Shown piece by piece: positions 1 to 6,547 of a stretch of DNA of 10,449 bases. Numbering within the stretch: position 1 is the first letter of the stretch; each line of letters starts with the position of its first letter. Position numbers and translations under genes: made by a program. Source of the stretch: an uncultured Senegalimassilia sp. (lineage in GTDB: Bacteria > Actinomycetota > Coriobacteriia > Coriobacteriales > Eggerthellaceae). The notes below the pieces were generated by a model, which ran no database searches, was not told the origin of the DNA, and saw nothing but the letters and a program-made list of their open reading frames with translations. Where the stretch lies: NCBI GenBank assembly GCA_937925385.1, contig CALEWN010000049.1, positions 1-10,449 on the forward strand. Direction: 5' to 3'.

Positions 1-2
1 GT

Positions 3-422
3 CCCGTCCTGACGCTCACCCAGGCCAAGATGCTGCTCCAGATTGCTGCGGCCTATGGGCAGTCCATCGATGCCGGGCGCGTGCGCGAGCTTGCGGCCCT
101 GGTGGGCGGCGCGTTCGCGTGCCGCGCGGTCGCGCGCCAGCTGGCCGCTGCCGTGCCGGTGCTCGGATGGGCGGTGAAGGCCGCGGTAGGGTACTCGGGC
201 ACGCTTGCCATGGGCCGGGCCGCCGTGGAGTTCTACGAAGGTGGGCCGACGGTGGCGAAGTTCGCCGAGTACGTTTCGGCCGCGCGCGATAAGGTCATCG
301 CCGCTGCCGCGAAGCAGGCTGCAGGCGCCGCCGCCGACAACGGCGCGGCCGCCGTGGAGGCCGTTCGCCAGAAAGCCTCCGATGCCGCCGCGGGCCTGCG
401 CGCCCGCATTTCCCGACGCTAA
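3..422 (+). CDS. DUF697-type protein, C-terminal part (5' truncated)
   Basis: The reading frame is open to the left edge, so only the last 139 codons are visible; the ATG at 30 is internal. The visible part reads PVLTLTQAKMLLQIAAAYGQ and continues through a glycine-rich hydrophobic hairpin (VLGWAVKAAVGYSGTLAMGRAA) into FYEGG. This is the pattern of DUF697, the membrane-associated C-terminal domain found alone or behind Era/YcjX-like GTPase domains. After the hairpin comes an alanine-rich, amphipathic tail ending in ARISRR. DUF697 proteins have no settled biochemical role; a GTPase domain may lie upstream of the window, but that cannot be seen. The stop is 22 bp before the radical SAM start with no terminator between, so co-transcription is likely. 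The family call rests on motif recognition by eye. Confidence 0.7.
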   Translation, partial: PVLTLTQAKMLLQIAAAYGQSIDAGRVRELAALVGGAFACRAVARQLAAAVPVLGWAVKAAVGYSGTLAMGRAAVEFYEGGPTVAKFAEYVSAARDKVIAAAAKQAAGAAADNGAAAVEAVRQKASDAAAGLRARISRR

Positions 423-433
423 TCTTGTTTCCT

Positions 434-440
434 AGGGGGT
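434..440 (+). promoter_or_regulatory. Ribosome binding site supporting a GTG start
   Basis: The purine run AGGGGG (434-439) lies about 5 bases before the GTG at 445. It supports GTG rather than a downstream ATG as the start of the radical SAM gene. Confidence 0.6.
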
Positions 441-444
441 AACA

Positions 445-2427
445 GTGACAGATCTGTGGCCGCGGCTCGAGCCGCTGCTTGCCAGCGCCGAAAGACCGGC
501 GCGTTACCTGAACCACGAGTTCGGCTGCGTGTACAAGCCCGAGGCGGACTTCCGCTTCTGCATGATGTATCCGGATACCTATGAGCTGGGGCAGGCCAAT
601 CAGGCCCTGCGCATCCTGGTGAACGTGGTGAACGCCGTGGACGGCATGGTGGCCGAGCGCGCCTTTCTGCCGGCTGCGGAGTTCTGCGACACCATGCGCG
701 CCGAGGGGCTGCCGCTGTTCTCCATCGAAAGCTGCGCTCCCGTGCCCGAGTGCGATGCGCTCGGCTTCACGCTGGCCCACGAGCTGGGGGCCACGAACGT
801 GCTCGAGGCGCTTGACCTGGCGGGCATCCCGTTGCACGCGCAGGACCGCGGCGAGGACGACCTGTTCGTCATCGGCGGCGGCCCGTGCTCGTACAACCCC
901 GAGCCTTACGCGCCGTTCTTCGACATCTTCAGCATCGGCGAGGGCGAGGAGGCGCTGCCCGAGTGCCTGCAGGCTATCCGACGCCTGCGCGCAGAAGGGG
1001 CGTGCCGCGCCGATATCCTGCGCGCCATCGCGCGCATGGACGGCTTCTACGTGCCCAGCCTGTATCGCTGGCGCGATGAGGAGCAGGCGCAGCAGGCCGG
1101 CAGCTGGATCGAGCCTGTGGAGGAGTGCCTTCCCACGCATATCCAGAAGCGCGTGTTCGAGGGGTTCGCGGAAAGCCCGGGTTGGGAGCCGTGCATCGTG
1201 CCGTTCACCGAGGTGGTGCAGGACCGCTTGAACGTGGAGGTGCTGCGCGGGTGTGCTCGCGGCTGCCGCTTCTGCCAGGCGGGCATGATGTACCGCCCCG
1301 TGCGCGAGCGCTCCGCCGACAACATTGTGAACTCGGTGGTGTGCGGCCTGGCGCAAACCGGCTATGACGAGGTTAGCCTGACCTCGCTTTCCTCCACCGA
1401 CCACTCGCAGATCGCTGATGTCCTCACGCGCCTGAACAAGCAGTTCCAGGGCAAGGGCGTGCGCATCTCCGTGCCCTCGCAGCGCCTTGACAGCTTCGGC
1501 GTGGACATGGCTGGCCTGGTTGCGGGCCAGAAGAAGGGCGGCCTGACCTTCGCGCCCGAGGCCGGCACGCAGCGCCTGCGCGACGTCATCAACAAGCAGG
1601 TGACCGAAGACGACCTGTTCGGCGCTGTGGATGCGGCGTTCGGAGCCGGTTGGCGCCGCTGCAAGCTGTACTTCATGATCGGCCTGCCCACCGAAACCGA
1701 CGACGACATCAAGGGCATCGCCAGCCTGGTGCAGCGCGCCTACGACAGGGCGAAGAAGGCCGTGCCGGTCGAGCAGCGCGGCAACATCCGCATGTCGGTG
1801 TCGTGCGCGCTGTTCGTGCCGAAGGCTCAGACGCCGTTCCAGTGGGATGGCCAGATCGCCCCGGAAGAGGCCCTGCGCCGTGTGTCGCTTCTGCGCCGTA
1901 GCGTGAAGTACCGCGCCATTGACGTGCACTGGCACGACCCGTCCACCAGCTTCGTCGAGGCCGTCATGAGCCGCGGCGGGCGCGCTGCCGCCGCTTGGGT
2001 GGAGTCAGCGTGGCGTCACGGCGCGCGCTTCGACGCCTGGACCGAGCACTTCAACGAGCAGGCTTGGCGCGATGCCGCCGTCGAGGTGGGTCTCGACCCC
2101 GCCGCCGTGGCGCAGACGTCCTATGACGCCAGCTACGTCATGCCCTGGGAGCATATCTCCACGGGCGTGTCCACGCGCTTTCTGGCGCATGAGCGCAAGA
2201 AGGCCGCGGCTGAGAAGACCACGCCGGACTGCACGTTCGAACGCTGCGCCGCATGCGGGGCGTGCCCGGGCCTGGGCGTCGACAACCAGCTGGCGCAGCC
2301 GCGCATCGCCGGCGGCTCGAACGCCCGCCCGCAACAGGCTGGCGAAGAGGGCGCGGCCGTAGCCGCCGAGCAGGCTGCAAGCGGACAGCTCACCGCCGGT
2401 CCGCAAATCGCCGAGGAAGGGGAGTAG
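445..2427 (+). CDS. TIGR03960-type B12-binding-like radical SAM protein
   Basis: This 660-residue protein starts at GTG. Its N-terminal third (about residues 20-190) resembles the B12-binding-like domain of MiaB-type radical SAM enzymes, with YPDTYELG near residue 50, IGGGPC from residue 143 and SIGEGEEALPE from residue 163. The radical SAM core (about 260-470) carries the iron-sulfur motif CARGCRFC (Cys270, Cys274, Cys277), then SLTSLSSTDH and FAPEAGTQRLR. A second cysteine cluster, CxxxxCxxCxxC (Cys596, Cys601, Cys604, Cys607), near the end suggests another metal or cluster site. The last 50 residues are Ala/Gln/Glu-rich and probably disordered. The family should use a [4Fe-4S] cluster and S-adenosylmethionine; I know of no established substrate. 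It lies 1 bp before a DUF2344 gene, its usual partner, which supports the family call and suggests one complex or pathway. Confidence 0.9.
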   Translation: MTDLWPRLEPLLASAERPARYLNHEFGCVYKPEADFRFCMMYPDTYELGQANQALRILVNVVNAVDGMVAERAFLPAAEFCDTMRAEGLPLFSIESCAPVPECDALGFTLAHELGATNVLEALDLAGIPLHAQDRGEDDLFVIGGGPCSYNPEPYAPFFDIFSIGEGEEALPECLQAIRRLRAEGACRADILRAIARMDGFYVPSLYRWRDEEQAQQAGSWIEPVEECLPTHIQKRVFEGFAESPGWEPCIVPFTEVVQDRLNVEVLRGCARGCRFCQAGMMYRPVRERSADNIVNSVVCGLAQTGYDEVSLTSLSSTDHSQIADVLTRLNKQFQGKGVRISVPSQRLDSFGVDMAGLVAGQKKGGLTFAPEAGTQRLRDVINKQVTEDDLFGAVDAAFGAGWRRCKLYFMIGLPTETDDDIKGIASLVQRAYDRAKKAVPVEQRGNIRMSVSCALFVPKAQTPFQWDGQIAPEEALRRVSLLRRSVKYRAIDVHWHDPSTSFVEAVMSRGGRAAAAWVESAWRHGARFDAWTEHFNEQAWRDAAVEVGLDPAAVAQTSYDASYVMPWEHISTGVSTRFLAHERKKAAAEKTTPDCTFERCAACGACPGLGVDNQLAQPRIAGGSNARPQQAGEEGAAVAAEQAASGQLTAGPQIAEEGE

Positions 2428-2428
2428 C

Positions 2429-3139
2429 ATGGCCGAGCAGCAAACGTTCCGCATGCGCATCACGTTCGCCAAGCAGGGCCGCCTGGCGCTGCTGTCGCAC
2501 CTCGAGGTGGCGCGCGCCATCGAGCGCGCCGTACGTCGCGCCCAGCTTCCCTTCGCCGTGTCGCAGGGCTTCAGCCCGCATATGAAGATCGCGTTCGGCG
2601 CCGCGCTGCCCGTGGGCGTGGGCGGCACGCACGAGATGGTCGACCTGCAGCTTCTGCGTTACGTGCGTCCCGAGGAGGCCCTGCTCGCCCTGCAGAAGGA
2701 GAGCGTCCCTGACCTTATGGTGAAGGAATGCGTCTACATCGAGCCGAAGGCGCCTGCGGCCTCGGCGGCGTTCCCGCTGAGCACGTATCGTGCGCTGCTG
2801 TCGGCCGCGCCGGCGCAGCTGCCGGTGCCCGCGCAGGTGCACATCATCCGCAAGAAGAAGGAGAAGGTGCTCGATGTGGCCGACTTCCTGGTGGGGGAGA
2901 TGCTCCTCGAGGGGGCGTCGCTGACGTTCACCTTGGAGCAGAAGCCCACCGGTAGCCTTCGCCCCGATAAGCTTCTGGCCGCATGCCTTGACCAGGTCAA
3001 CGTGCCCGATGACCAGGAGCAGGAGGTTCCGCTGGCATTTCTGGTGGACAACGCCTGGACACAGTCCATCGAGCCGCCAGCCGACGATCAGCCCCTGCGC
3101 GTGCTGTCCATGACGCGCATCGCTCAACGGGCGAAATAG
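2429..3139 (+). CDS. TIGR03936-type radical SAM-associated protein (DUF2344)
   Basis: This 236-residue soluble protein has the N-terminal signature of DUF2344: RITFAKQGRLALLSHLEVAR at residues 8-27, followed by RAVRRAQLPFAVSQGFSPHM and LPVGVGGTHEMVDLQL. It has no radical SAM cysteine motif, no signal peptide and no membrane segment. The family is known almost only as the partner of TIGR03960 radical SAM proteins, next to them or fused to their C-terminus; its own activity is not established. Here the start ATG is 1 bp after the partner's TAG, with a GGGGAG ribosome binding site that overlaps the upstream gene's end, so translation is probably coupled. The C-terminal half (about 120-236) is less conserved to my eye. 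In many Clostridia this pair precedes ribonuclease G and ribosomal protein genes; here it is followed by a gene-free stretch and a tRNA. Confidence 0.88.
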   Translation: MAEQQTFRMRITFAKQGRLALLSHLEVARAIERAVRRAQLPFAVSQGFSPHMKIAFGAALPVGVGGTHEMVDLQLLRYVRPEEALLALQKESVPDLMVKECVYIEPKAPAASAAFPLSTYRALLSAAPAQLPVPAQVHIIRKKKEKVLDVADFLVGEMLLEGASLTFTLEQKPTGSLRPDKLLAACLDQVNVPDDQEQEVPLAFLVDNAWTQSIEPPADDQPLRVLSMTRIAQRAK

Positions 3140-3167
3140 GCTGAATAAACGACGAACGCCCTTGAGT

Positions 3168-3210
3168 CGCCTCCCTTTTCTTGTGCATTGCGGGATGGGA
3201 GGCGTTCTTG
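3168..3210 (+). terminator. Possible weak terminator behind the radical SAM operon
   Basis: CGCCTCCC (3168-3175) and GGGAGGCG (3197-3204) form a perfect 8 bp stem with a 21-base loop, followed by TTCTT. It is 29 bp after the DUF2344 stop, where a terminator is expected. The loop is long and the T run is poor, so efficiency is doubtful. An alternative stem uses the same 3' arm. Confidence 0.35.
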
Positions 3211-3244
3211 CGCGTATTGCCATGATGAGGGTCGGGCACGGCGT

Positions 3245-3340
3245 CGATGCTAGGGCGGCCGATGCTAGGGCAGTCGCCGGGAGGCTGTTCGACGGCGTTA
3301 GGATAGCTGCCGCTAGGGCGGGCTCTGGGAGACTGTTCGA
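3245..3340. repeat. Imperfect short repeat array
   Basis: CGATGCTAGGGC occurs exactly at 3245-3256 and 3260-3271. A longer 29-base unit starting GCTAGGGC and ending CTGTTCGA occurs at 3264-3292 and again at 3312-3340, with 24 of 29 bases identical and a 48-base period. Function is unknown; it may be a decayed tandem duplication. Confidence 0.6.
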
Positions 3341-3441
3341 TTATTGGCGTGAGTTCGGCTTCTCTGCATGGGCCCGAATCCCTCATGACGTGTCGTTCCG
3401 GGCTGAAAACCGCCAGACTGCCAATTTTTTGAAAATAGTAC

Positions 3442-3470
3442 TTGCATCGGATCGCTAACTGCTGTATTGT
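3442..3470 (+). promoter_or_regulatory. Promoter of the tRNA-Asp gene
   Basis: A -35 box TTGCAT (3442-3447) and a -10 box TATTGT (3465-3470) are separated by exactly 17 bases. Each matches the sigma-70-type consensus at four of six positions. Transcription would start about 3477, roughly 12 bases before the mature tRNA 5' end. An A/T-rich tract (3425-3437) just upstream may act as an UP element. Confidence 0.65.
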
Positions 3471-3488
3471 ACTTTCTCGCAGCTGAAC

Positions 3489-3565
<77 letters not shown>

Positions 3566-3575
3566 TCGATTGTTC

Positions 3576-3604
3576 AAGTCCAGCCATTTGGCTGGGCTTT
3601 TTTT
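3576..3604 (+). terminator. Intrinsic terminator of tRNA-Asp
   Basis: A 10 bp stem pairs AAGTCCAGCC (3576-3585) with GGCTGGGCTT (3590-3599). It has one G-T wobble, a four-base ATTT loop and a T tract at 3598-3604. It begins 11 bases after the tRNA and separates it from the regulator gene. Confidence 0.93.
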
Positions 3605-3626
3605 ATATTTCTCGGGCTGAACTCCT

Positions 3627-3656
3627 TTGATGATGTTATGGTTTAGCAGCTAAACA
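3627..3656 (+). promoter_or_regulatory. Possible promoter of the MarR-ABC operon
   Basis: TTGATG (3627-3632) is an acceptable -35 box. The best -10 candidate at a workable distance is TAAACA (3651-3656, 18-base spacer), which is weak and lies inside the palindromic operator. If correct, a bound regulator would block RNA polymerase directly. Confidence 0.35.
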
Positions 3657-3670
3657 TTAAGCAGCTAAAC
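3641..3670. promoter_or_regulatory. Tandem palindromic operator, probable MarR binding sites
   Basis: GTTTAGCAGCTAAAC (3641-3655) is a perfect palindrome with 7 bp arms around one central base. Directly abutting it, 3656-3670 repeats the right half exactly and matches the left half at 5 of 7 bases. The exact 12-base core AGCAGCTAAACA occurs at 3645-3656 and 3660-3671. MarR dimers bind palindromes of this size, and the site lies 26 bp before the regulator's own start, so autorepression is the natural inference. Confidence 0.75.
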
Positions 3671-3695
3671 AATTCAGCATCGAAAGGAGATTCGC

Positions 3696-4391
3696 GTGGA
3701 CGATACCGCAGCTGGATTGCGTCGTCGTTTGTTCGATGCCGCAGCACGTATGCGCAAGCAGCGTAAAGAGCCGCCGGCGCCCGAAGGCGTTACACCGGCG
3801 GAGATGTATGCGATCATGGAGGTTTCCCGCCTGGAAGGCGAGGGGAGGAAGGTTCGGTCCGGCGATATCGCCAAGTGCGGACAGGTAACTCCGAGCGCCG
3901 TGTCCCAGACCTTGAAATCGCTTGAGGAGAAGGGCCTTATCACGCGTCAGCGCGACAAGGGCGATAGCCGTGCGGTCACGGTGCATTTTACCGAGGATGG
4001 CCGTGCCTTCAGCGCACGCGCTCGCGAGTTGCATGAGCAGATGATCGATGGGGTGCTCACCTATCTCGGCCCCGAAGATGCCGAGCACTTTGTCCGTATC
4101 GTGGAGCGTCTGGCCGATTTCCCCGTAAGCGAGGTAGTGCGGGCGCAGCAGAAGGGCTGTTCGCAAGCCGGTGAACTGGTTGCGGGCGCTGGCGCAAGTC
4201 CTGCTTTCGACGCAAACGCCGGTCATGCCGGTACGAGCCCCGCTTCCGCCGTGAGCGCTGGTCGTGTCGGTGCGAGTTTCGCTTCCGGGGCGGGCGCCAA
4301 TAACGCGGATGTGGTTGCGGGCGACCCTGCTTGCGCGGTTGGCGCCTCTTCGCAAGCCTCTTCCGCGAAAGGGGGCGCGCCGTGCGCATAA
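3696..4391 (+). CDS. MarR-family transcriptional regulator with repeat-rich tail
   Basis: This 231-residue protein starts at GTG, 5 bases after AAAGGAGA (3683-3690). Residues 10-150 form a MarR winged helix-turn-helix domain. The recognition region is DIAKCGQVTPSAVSQTLKSL from residue 57, followed by EEKGLITRQRDKGDSRAV, whose DxxDSRAV wing is typical of the family. Flanking helices should form the dimer interface. It probably represses its own operon through the palindromes upstream and releases DNA on binding a small molecule, perhaps a substrate of the exporter behind it; the ligand is unknown. MarR proteins are usually 140-160 residues. Here residues 156-231 add a disordered Ala/Gly/Ser tail built from imperfect repeats of about 13 residues. 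The stop overlaps the next gene's GTG start by 10 bases. Confidence 0.92.
   Translation: MDDTAAGLRRRLFDAAARMRKQRKEPPAPEGVTPAEMYAIMEVSRLEGEGRKVRSGDIAKCGQVTPSAVSQTLKSLEEKGLITRQRDKGDSRAVTVHFTEDGRAFSARARELHEQMIDGVLTYLGPEDAEHFVRIVERLADFPVSEVVRAQQKGCSQAGELVAGAGASPAFDANAGHAGTSPASAVSAGRVGASFASGAGANNADVVAGDPACAVGASSQASSAKGGAPCA
4218..4287 (+). repeat. Imperfect 39-base repeat inside the regulator gene
   Basis: The 31-base stretches 4218-4248 and 4257-4287 match at 24 positions, and all seven differences are transitions. The 39-base period equals 13 codons, so the frame is kept. The encoded units are AGHAGTSPASAVS and AGRVGASFASGAG. A weaker copy, AGAGASPAFDAN, precedes them. Confidence 0.75.
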
Positions 4392-6547
4392 TCAAGAACC
4401 TTGCCCAGCACAAGCTGGTGGTGCTGCTGATCGTGGTGCTGCTGTGCGTGCAGGCGGCATGCGACCTGGCGCTGCCCAACTACACCTCCGACATCGTCGA
4501 TACGGGCATCCAGCAGCAGGGCGTGCAGGACGTTGCCGCCGAGCAGCTTACCGAGCGCACCCATGACCTGGTGGCCATGATGCTCCCCGAGTCCGATGAG
4601 CAGATGTTCGCCGACGCTTATGCGCAAAACGAAGACGGTACATATGCGTTGACGGAGTCCGGCAAGCGCGATCGCGCGGCGCTTGATGACGCCATGGCGC
4701 TGCCCATGACGGTGACGTGCTATGCCGATCAAATCGCCGAGCTGGACCTTGACCAGGTGAAATCCGCATACGACCAGGGCATGATCGGGAAGGCCGATAT
4801 CCAGACCATGCTCGACCGCGCGCGCGAATCCATGGGCGATATGGCCGATACCCTTATCGCGCAGCAAGGTTTGGCCGCCGCCCGCGCCGAGTACGAGCAG
4901 TTGGGCTACGACCTTGACGCCATGCAGATGGACTACTTGGCGGCAACCGGCGCGAAGATGCTCGGCCTTGCCGCGCTCGGCATGGTCATCGCCGTCATGG
5001 TGGGTTTCTTAGCGTCGCGCACCGCGGCCAAGGTGGGCCGCAGCTTGCGCGGGCGCCTGTTCAACCAGGTGGTCGGCTTCTCCGATGCCGAGATCCAGTC
5101 CTTCAGCGCCGCATCGCTGATCACGCGCGGAACCAACGACGTGCAGTTGGTGCAGATGGTCACCGTCATGATGCTGCGCATGGTGCTCTACGCGCCCATT
5201 CTGGCAATCGGCGGCATCATCATGATCGCGCGTACCGATCTGTCCATGGGCTGGATCATCATCGCGGCGGTTGTGGCCATCGCGGTGGTCATGGCCGTCC
5301 TCATGAAGGTTGCCATGCCGAAGTTCAAGATCATGCAGAAGCTCATCGACCGGGTGAACCTGGTGTCGCGCGAGCTGCTCACGGGCTTGCCGGTCATCCG
5401 CGCGTTCGGCCGCGAGCAGCACGAGGAAGCGCGCTTCGATGAGGCGAACACGCGTCTGATGAAGACGCAGCTGTTCACCAACCGTGTGATGACCTTCATG
5501 ATGCCGCTTATGATGCTCATCATGAACCTGGTTTCGGTGGGCATCATCTGGTTCGGCGGGCATGCCATCGATGCAGGCAACCTGCAAACCGGCGACCTCA
5601 TCGCGTTCATCACCTACTCCATGGTCATCATCATGGGATTCCTTATGATCGGCATGCTGTCCATCATTCTGCCGCGCGCCGATGTGGCGGCTCAGCGCAT
5701 CGACGAGGTGCTCGAATGCAAGCCCTCCATCGCCGACCCCGAGCCCGAGGCCGCCAAGGATGCGCTGCTCGGCGCCGATGGCCTGCCGGGCGCGCGCATC
5801 GCGTTCGAGAACGTGAGCTTCAGGTACTCCGACGGCGCCGAATGCGTGCTCGAGGACGTCAGCTTCACGTGCGAGCCGGGCAAGACCACGGCTATCATCG
5901 GCTCCACGGGCAGCGGCAAGTCCACGTTGCTCAAGCTCGCGGAGCGCTTCCATGACGTCACGTCGGGCCGCATCACCATCGACGGCGTCGACGTGCGCGA
6001 TGTCAGTCAGCATGCCTTGCGTGCGCAGCTGGGCTATGTGCCCCAGGCGGCGTTTCTGTTCAGCGGCACCATCGCCTCGAACGTGGGCTATGGCGTCGAT
6101 GACGCCGGCGAGGACCGCATCCGCGAGGCCGCTGATGTGGCGCAGGCGAGCGAGTTCATCGCCGAGCGCCCCGAGGGGCTGGCAACGCCTATTTCCCAGG
6201 GCGGAACGAACGTCTCGGGCGGTCAGCGCCAGCGCCTGGCCATCGCCCGTGCGCTTGCCACCGATGCGCGCGCGTACCTGTTCGACGACAGCTTCAGCGC
6301 CCTTGACTACAAGACCGACGCCGCGCTCCGCCATGAGCTATCCACCCGTTTGGGCGGCAAGACCATGGTCATCGTGGCGCAGCGTATCTCCACGGTGCTC
6401 AACGCCGACCAGATCGTGGTGCTCGACGAGGGCCGCGTCGTGGGGCGGGGCACGCATGAGCAGCTCATGGAAGGCTGCCAGGAGTATCGCGAGATAGCCA
6501 TGTCGCAGCTATCGGAGGAGGAGCTGAAAGGAGGTGATGCGAGATGA
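4382..6547 (+). CDS. ABC exporter half-transporter, degenerate-site subunit with extracellular insertion
   Basis: This subunit is a fused membrane and ATPase half-transporter of 721 residues. GTG 4382 is preferred because AAAGGGGG (4368-4375) lies 6 bases upstream; a TTG at 4331 is also in frame. TM1 is at about residues 11-31 and TM2 begins near 191. The roughly 155 residues between them are hydrophilic and should be outside the cell. The ATPase domain has Walker A GSTGSGKST (507-515, Lys513), an intact signature VSGGQ (611-615) and Walker B YLFDD. Asp636 replaces the catalytic glutamate, and the H-loop histidine is Gln667, so this subunit's own ATP site should hydrolyse poorly. That is the asymmetric partner pattern of heterodimeric exporters such as TM287/288 and BmrCD. 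The membrane domain has the family GLPVIRAFGRE coupling motif. Multidrug efflux is likely, but the substrate is unknown. The stop overlaps the next start in ATGA. Confidence 0.93.
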   Translation: MRIIKNLAQHKLVVLLIVVLLCVQAACDLALPNYTSDIVDTGIQQQGVQDVAAEQLTERTHDLVAMMLPESDEQMFADAYAQNEDGTYALTESGKRDRAALDDAMALPMTVTCYADQIAELDLDQVKSAYDQGMIGKADIQTMLDRARESMGDMADTLIAQQGLAAARAEYEQLGYDLDAMQMDYLAATGAKMLGLAALGMVIAVMVGFLASRTAAKVGRSLRGRLFNQVVGFSDAEIQSFSAASLITRGTNDVQLVQMVTVMMLRMVLYAPILAIGGIIMIARTDLSMGWIIIAAVVAIAVVMAVLMKVAMPKFKIMQKLIDRVNLVSRELLTGLPVIRAFGREQHEEARFDEANTRLMKTQLFTNRVMTFMMPLMMLIMNLVSVGIIWFGGHAIDAGNLQTGDLIAFITYSMVIIMGFLMIGMLSIILPRADVAAQRIDEVLECKPSIADPEPEAAKDALLGADGLPGARIAFENVSFRYSDGAECVLEDVSFTCEPGKTTAIIGSTGSGKSTLLKLAERFHDVTSGRITIDGVDVRDVSQHALRAQLGYVPQAAFLFSGTIASNVGYGVDDAGEDRIREAADVAQASEFIAERPEGLATPISQGGTNVSGGQRQRLAIARALATDARAYLFDDSFSALDYKTDAALRHELSTRLGGKTMVIVAQRISTVLNADQIVVLDEGRVVGRGTHEQLMEGCQEYREIAMSQLSEEELKGGDAR
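6527..6538 (+). promoter_or_regulatory. Exceptionally strong Shine-Dalgarno site
   Basis: AAAGGAGGTGAT matches 12 consecutive bases of the usual complement of the 16S rRNA 3' end. It lies within the end of the first transporter gene, 5 bases before ATG 6544. It fixes the start of the second subunit and suggests strong, coupled translation. Confidence 0.85.

Larger units (their letters stand above)
3140..3441. other. Gene-free stretch with hairpins and a decayed repeat
   Basis: I see no convincing gene here. A 98-codon TTG-initiated frame (3162-3458) crosses it, but it lacks a ribosome binding site and family features and runs into the tRNA promoter. The stretch holds competing inverted repeats (3154-3207) and an imperfect repeat array (3245-3340). 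It could be the decayed remnant of a former gene; nothing proves that. Confidence 0.6.

Noticed and set aside
295..1935. Long minus-strand open frame of 546 codons
   Set aside because: It lies antisense to the clear radical SAM gene. Its His/Arg/Ala-rich composition is typical of a shadow frame in GC-rich DNA, and it shows no family motifs.
3245..3340. CRISPR-like repeats
   Set aside because: There are only two imperfect long copies, no regular array and no cas genes.
3162..3458. 98-codon TTG-started frame in the gap before the tRNA
   Set aside because: It has no ribosome binding site, crosses the repeats and extends into the tRNA promoter. No protein family is recognisable.
4331..4381. Upstream TTG start for the first ABC subunit
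   Set aside because: It would overlap the regulator gene by 61 bases without a good ribosome site. GTG 4382 has AAAGGGGG at the right distance and begins just before TM1.
5009..6334. Minus-strand open frame of 441 codons
   Set aside because: It is antisense to the first ABC subunit, with very high His/Asp/Arg content and no recognisable domain.
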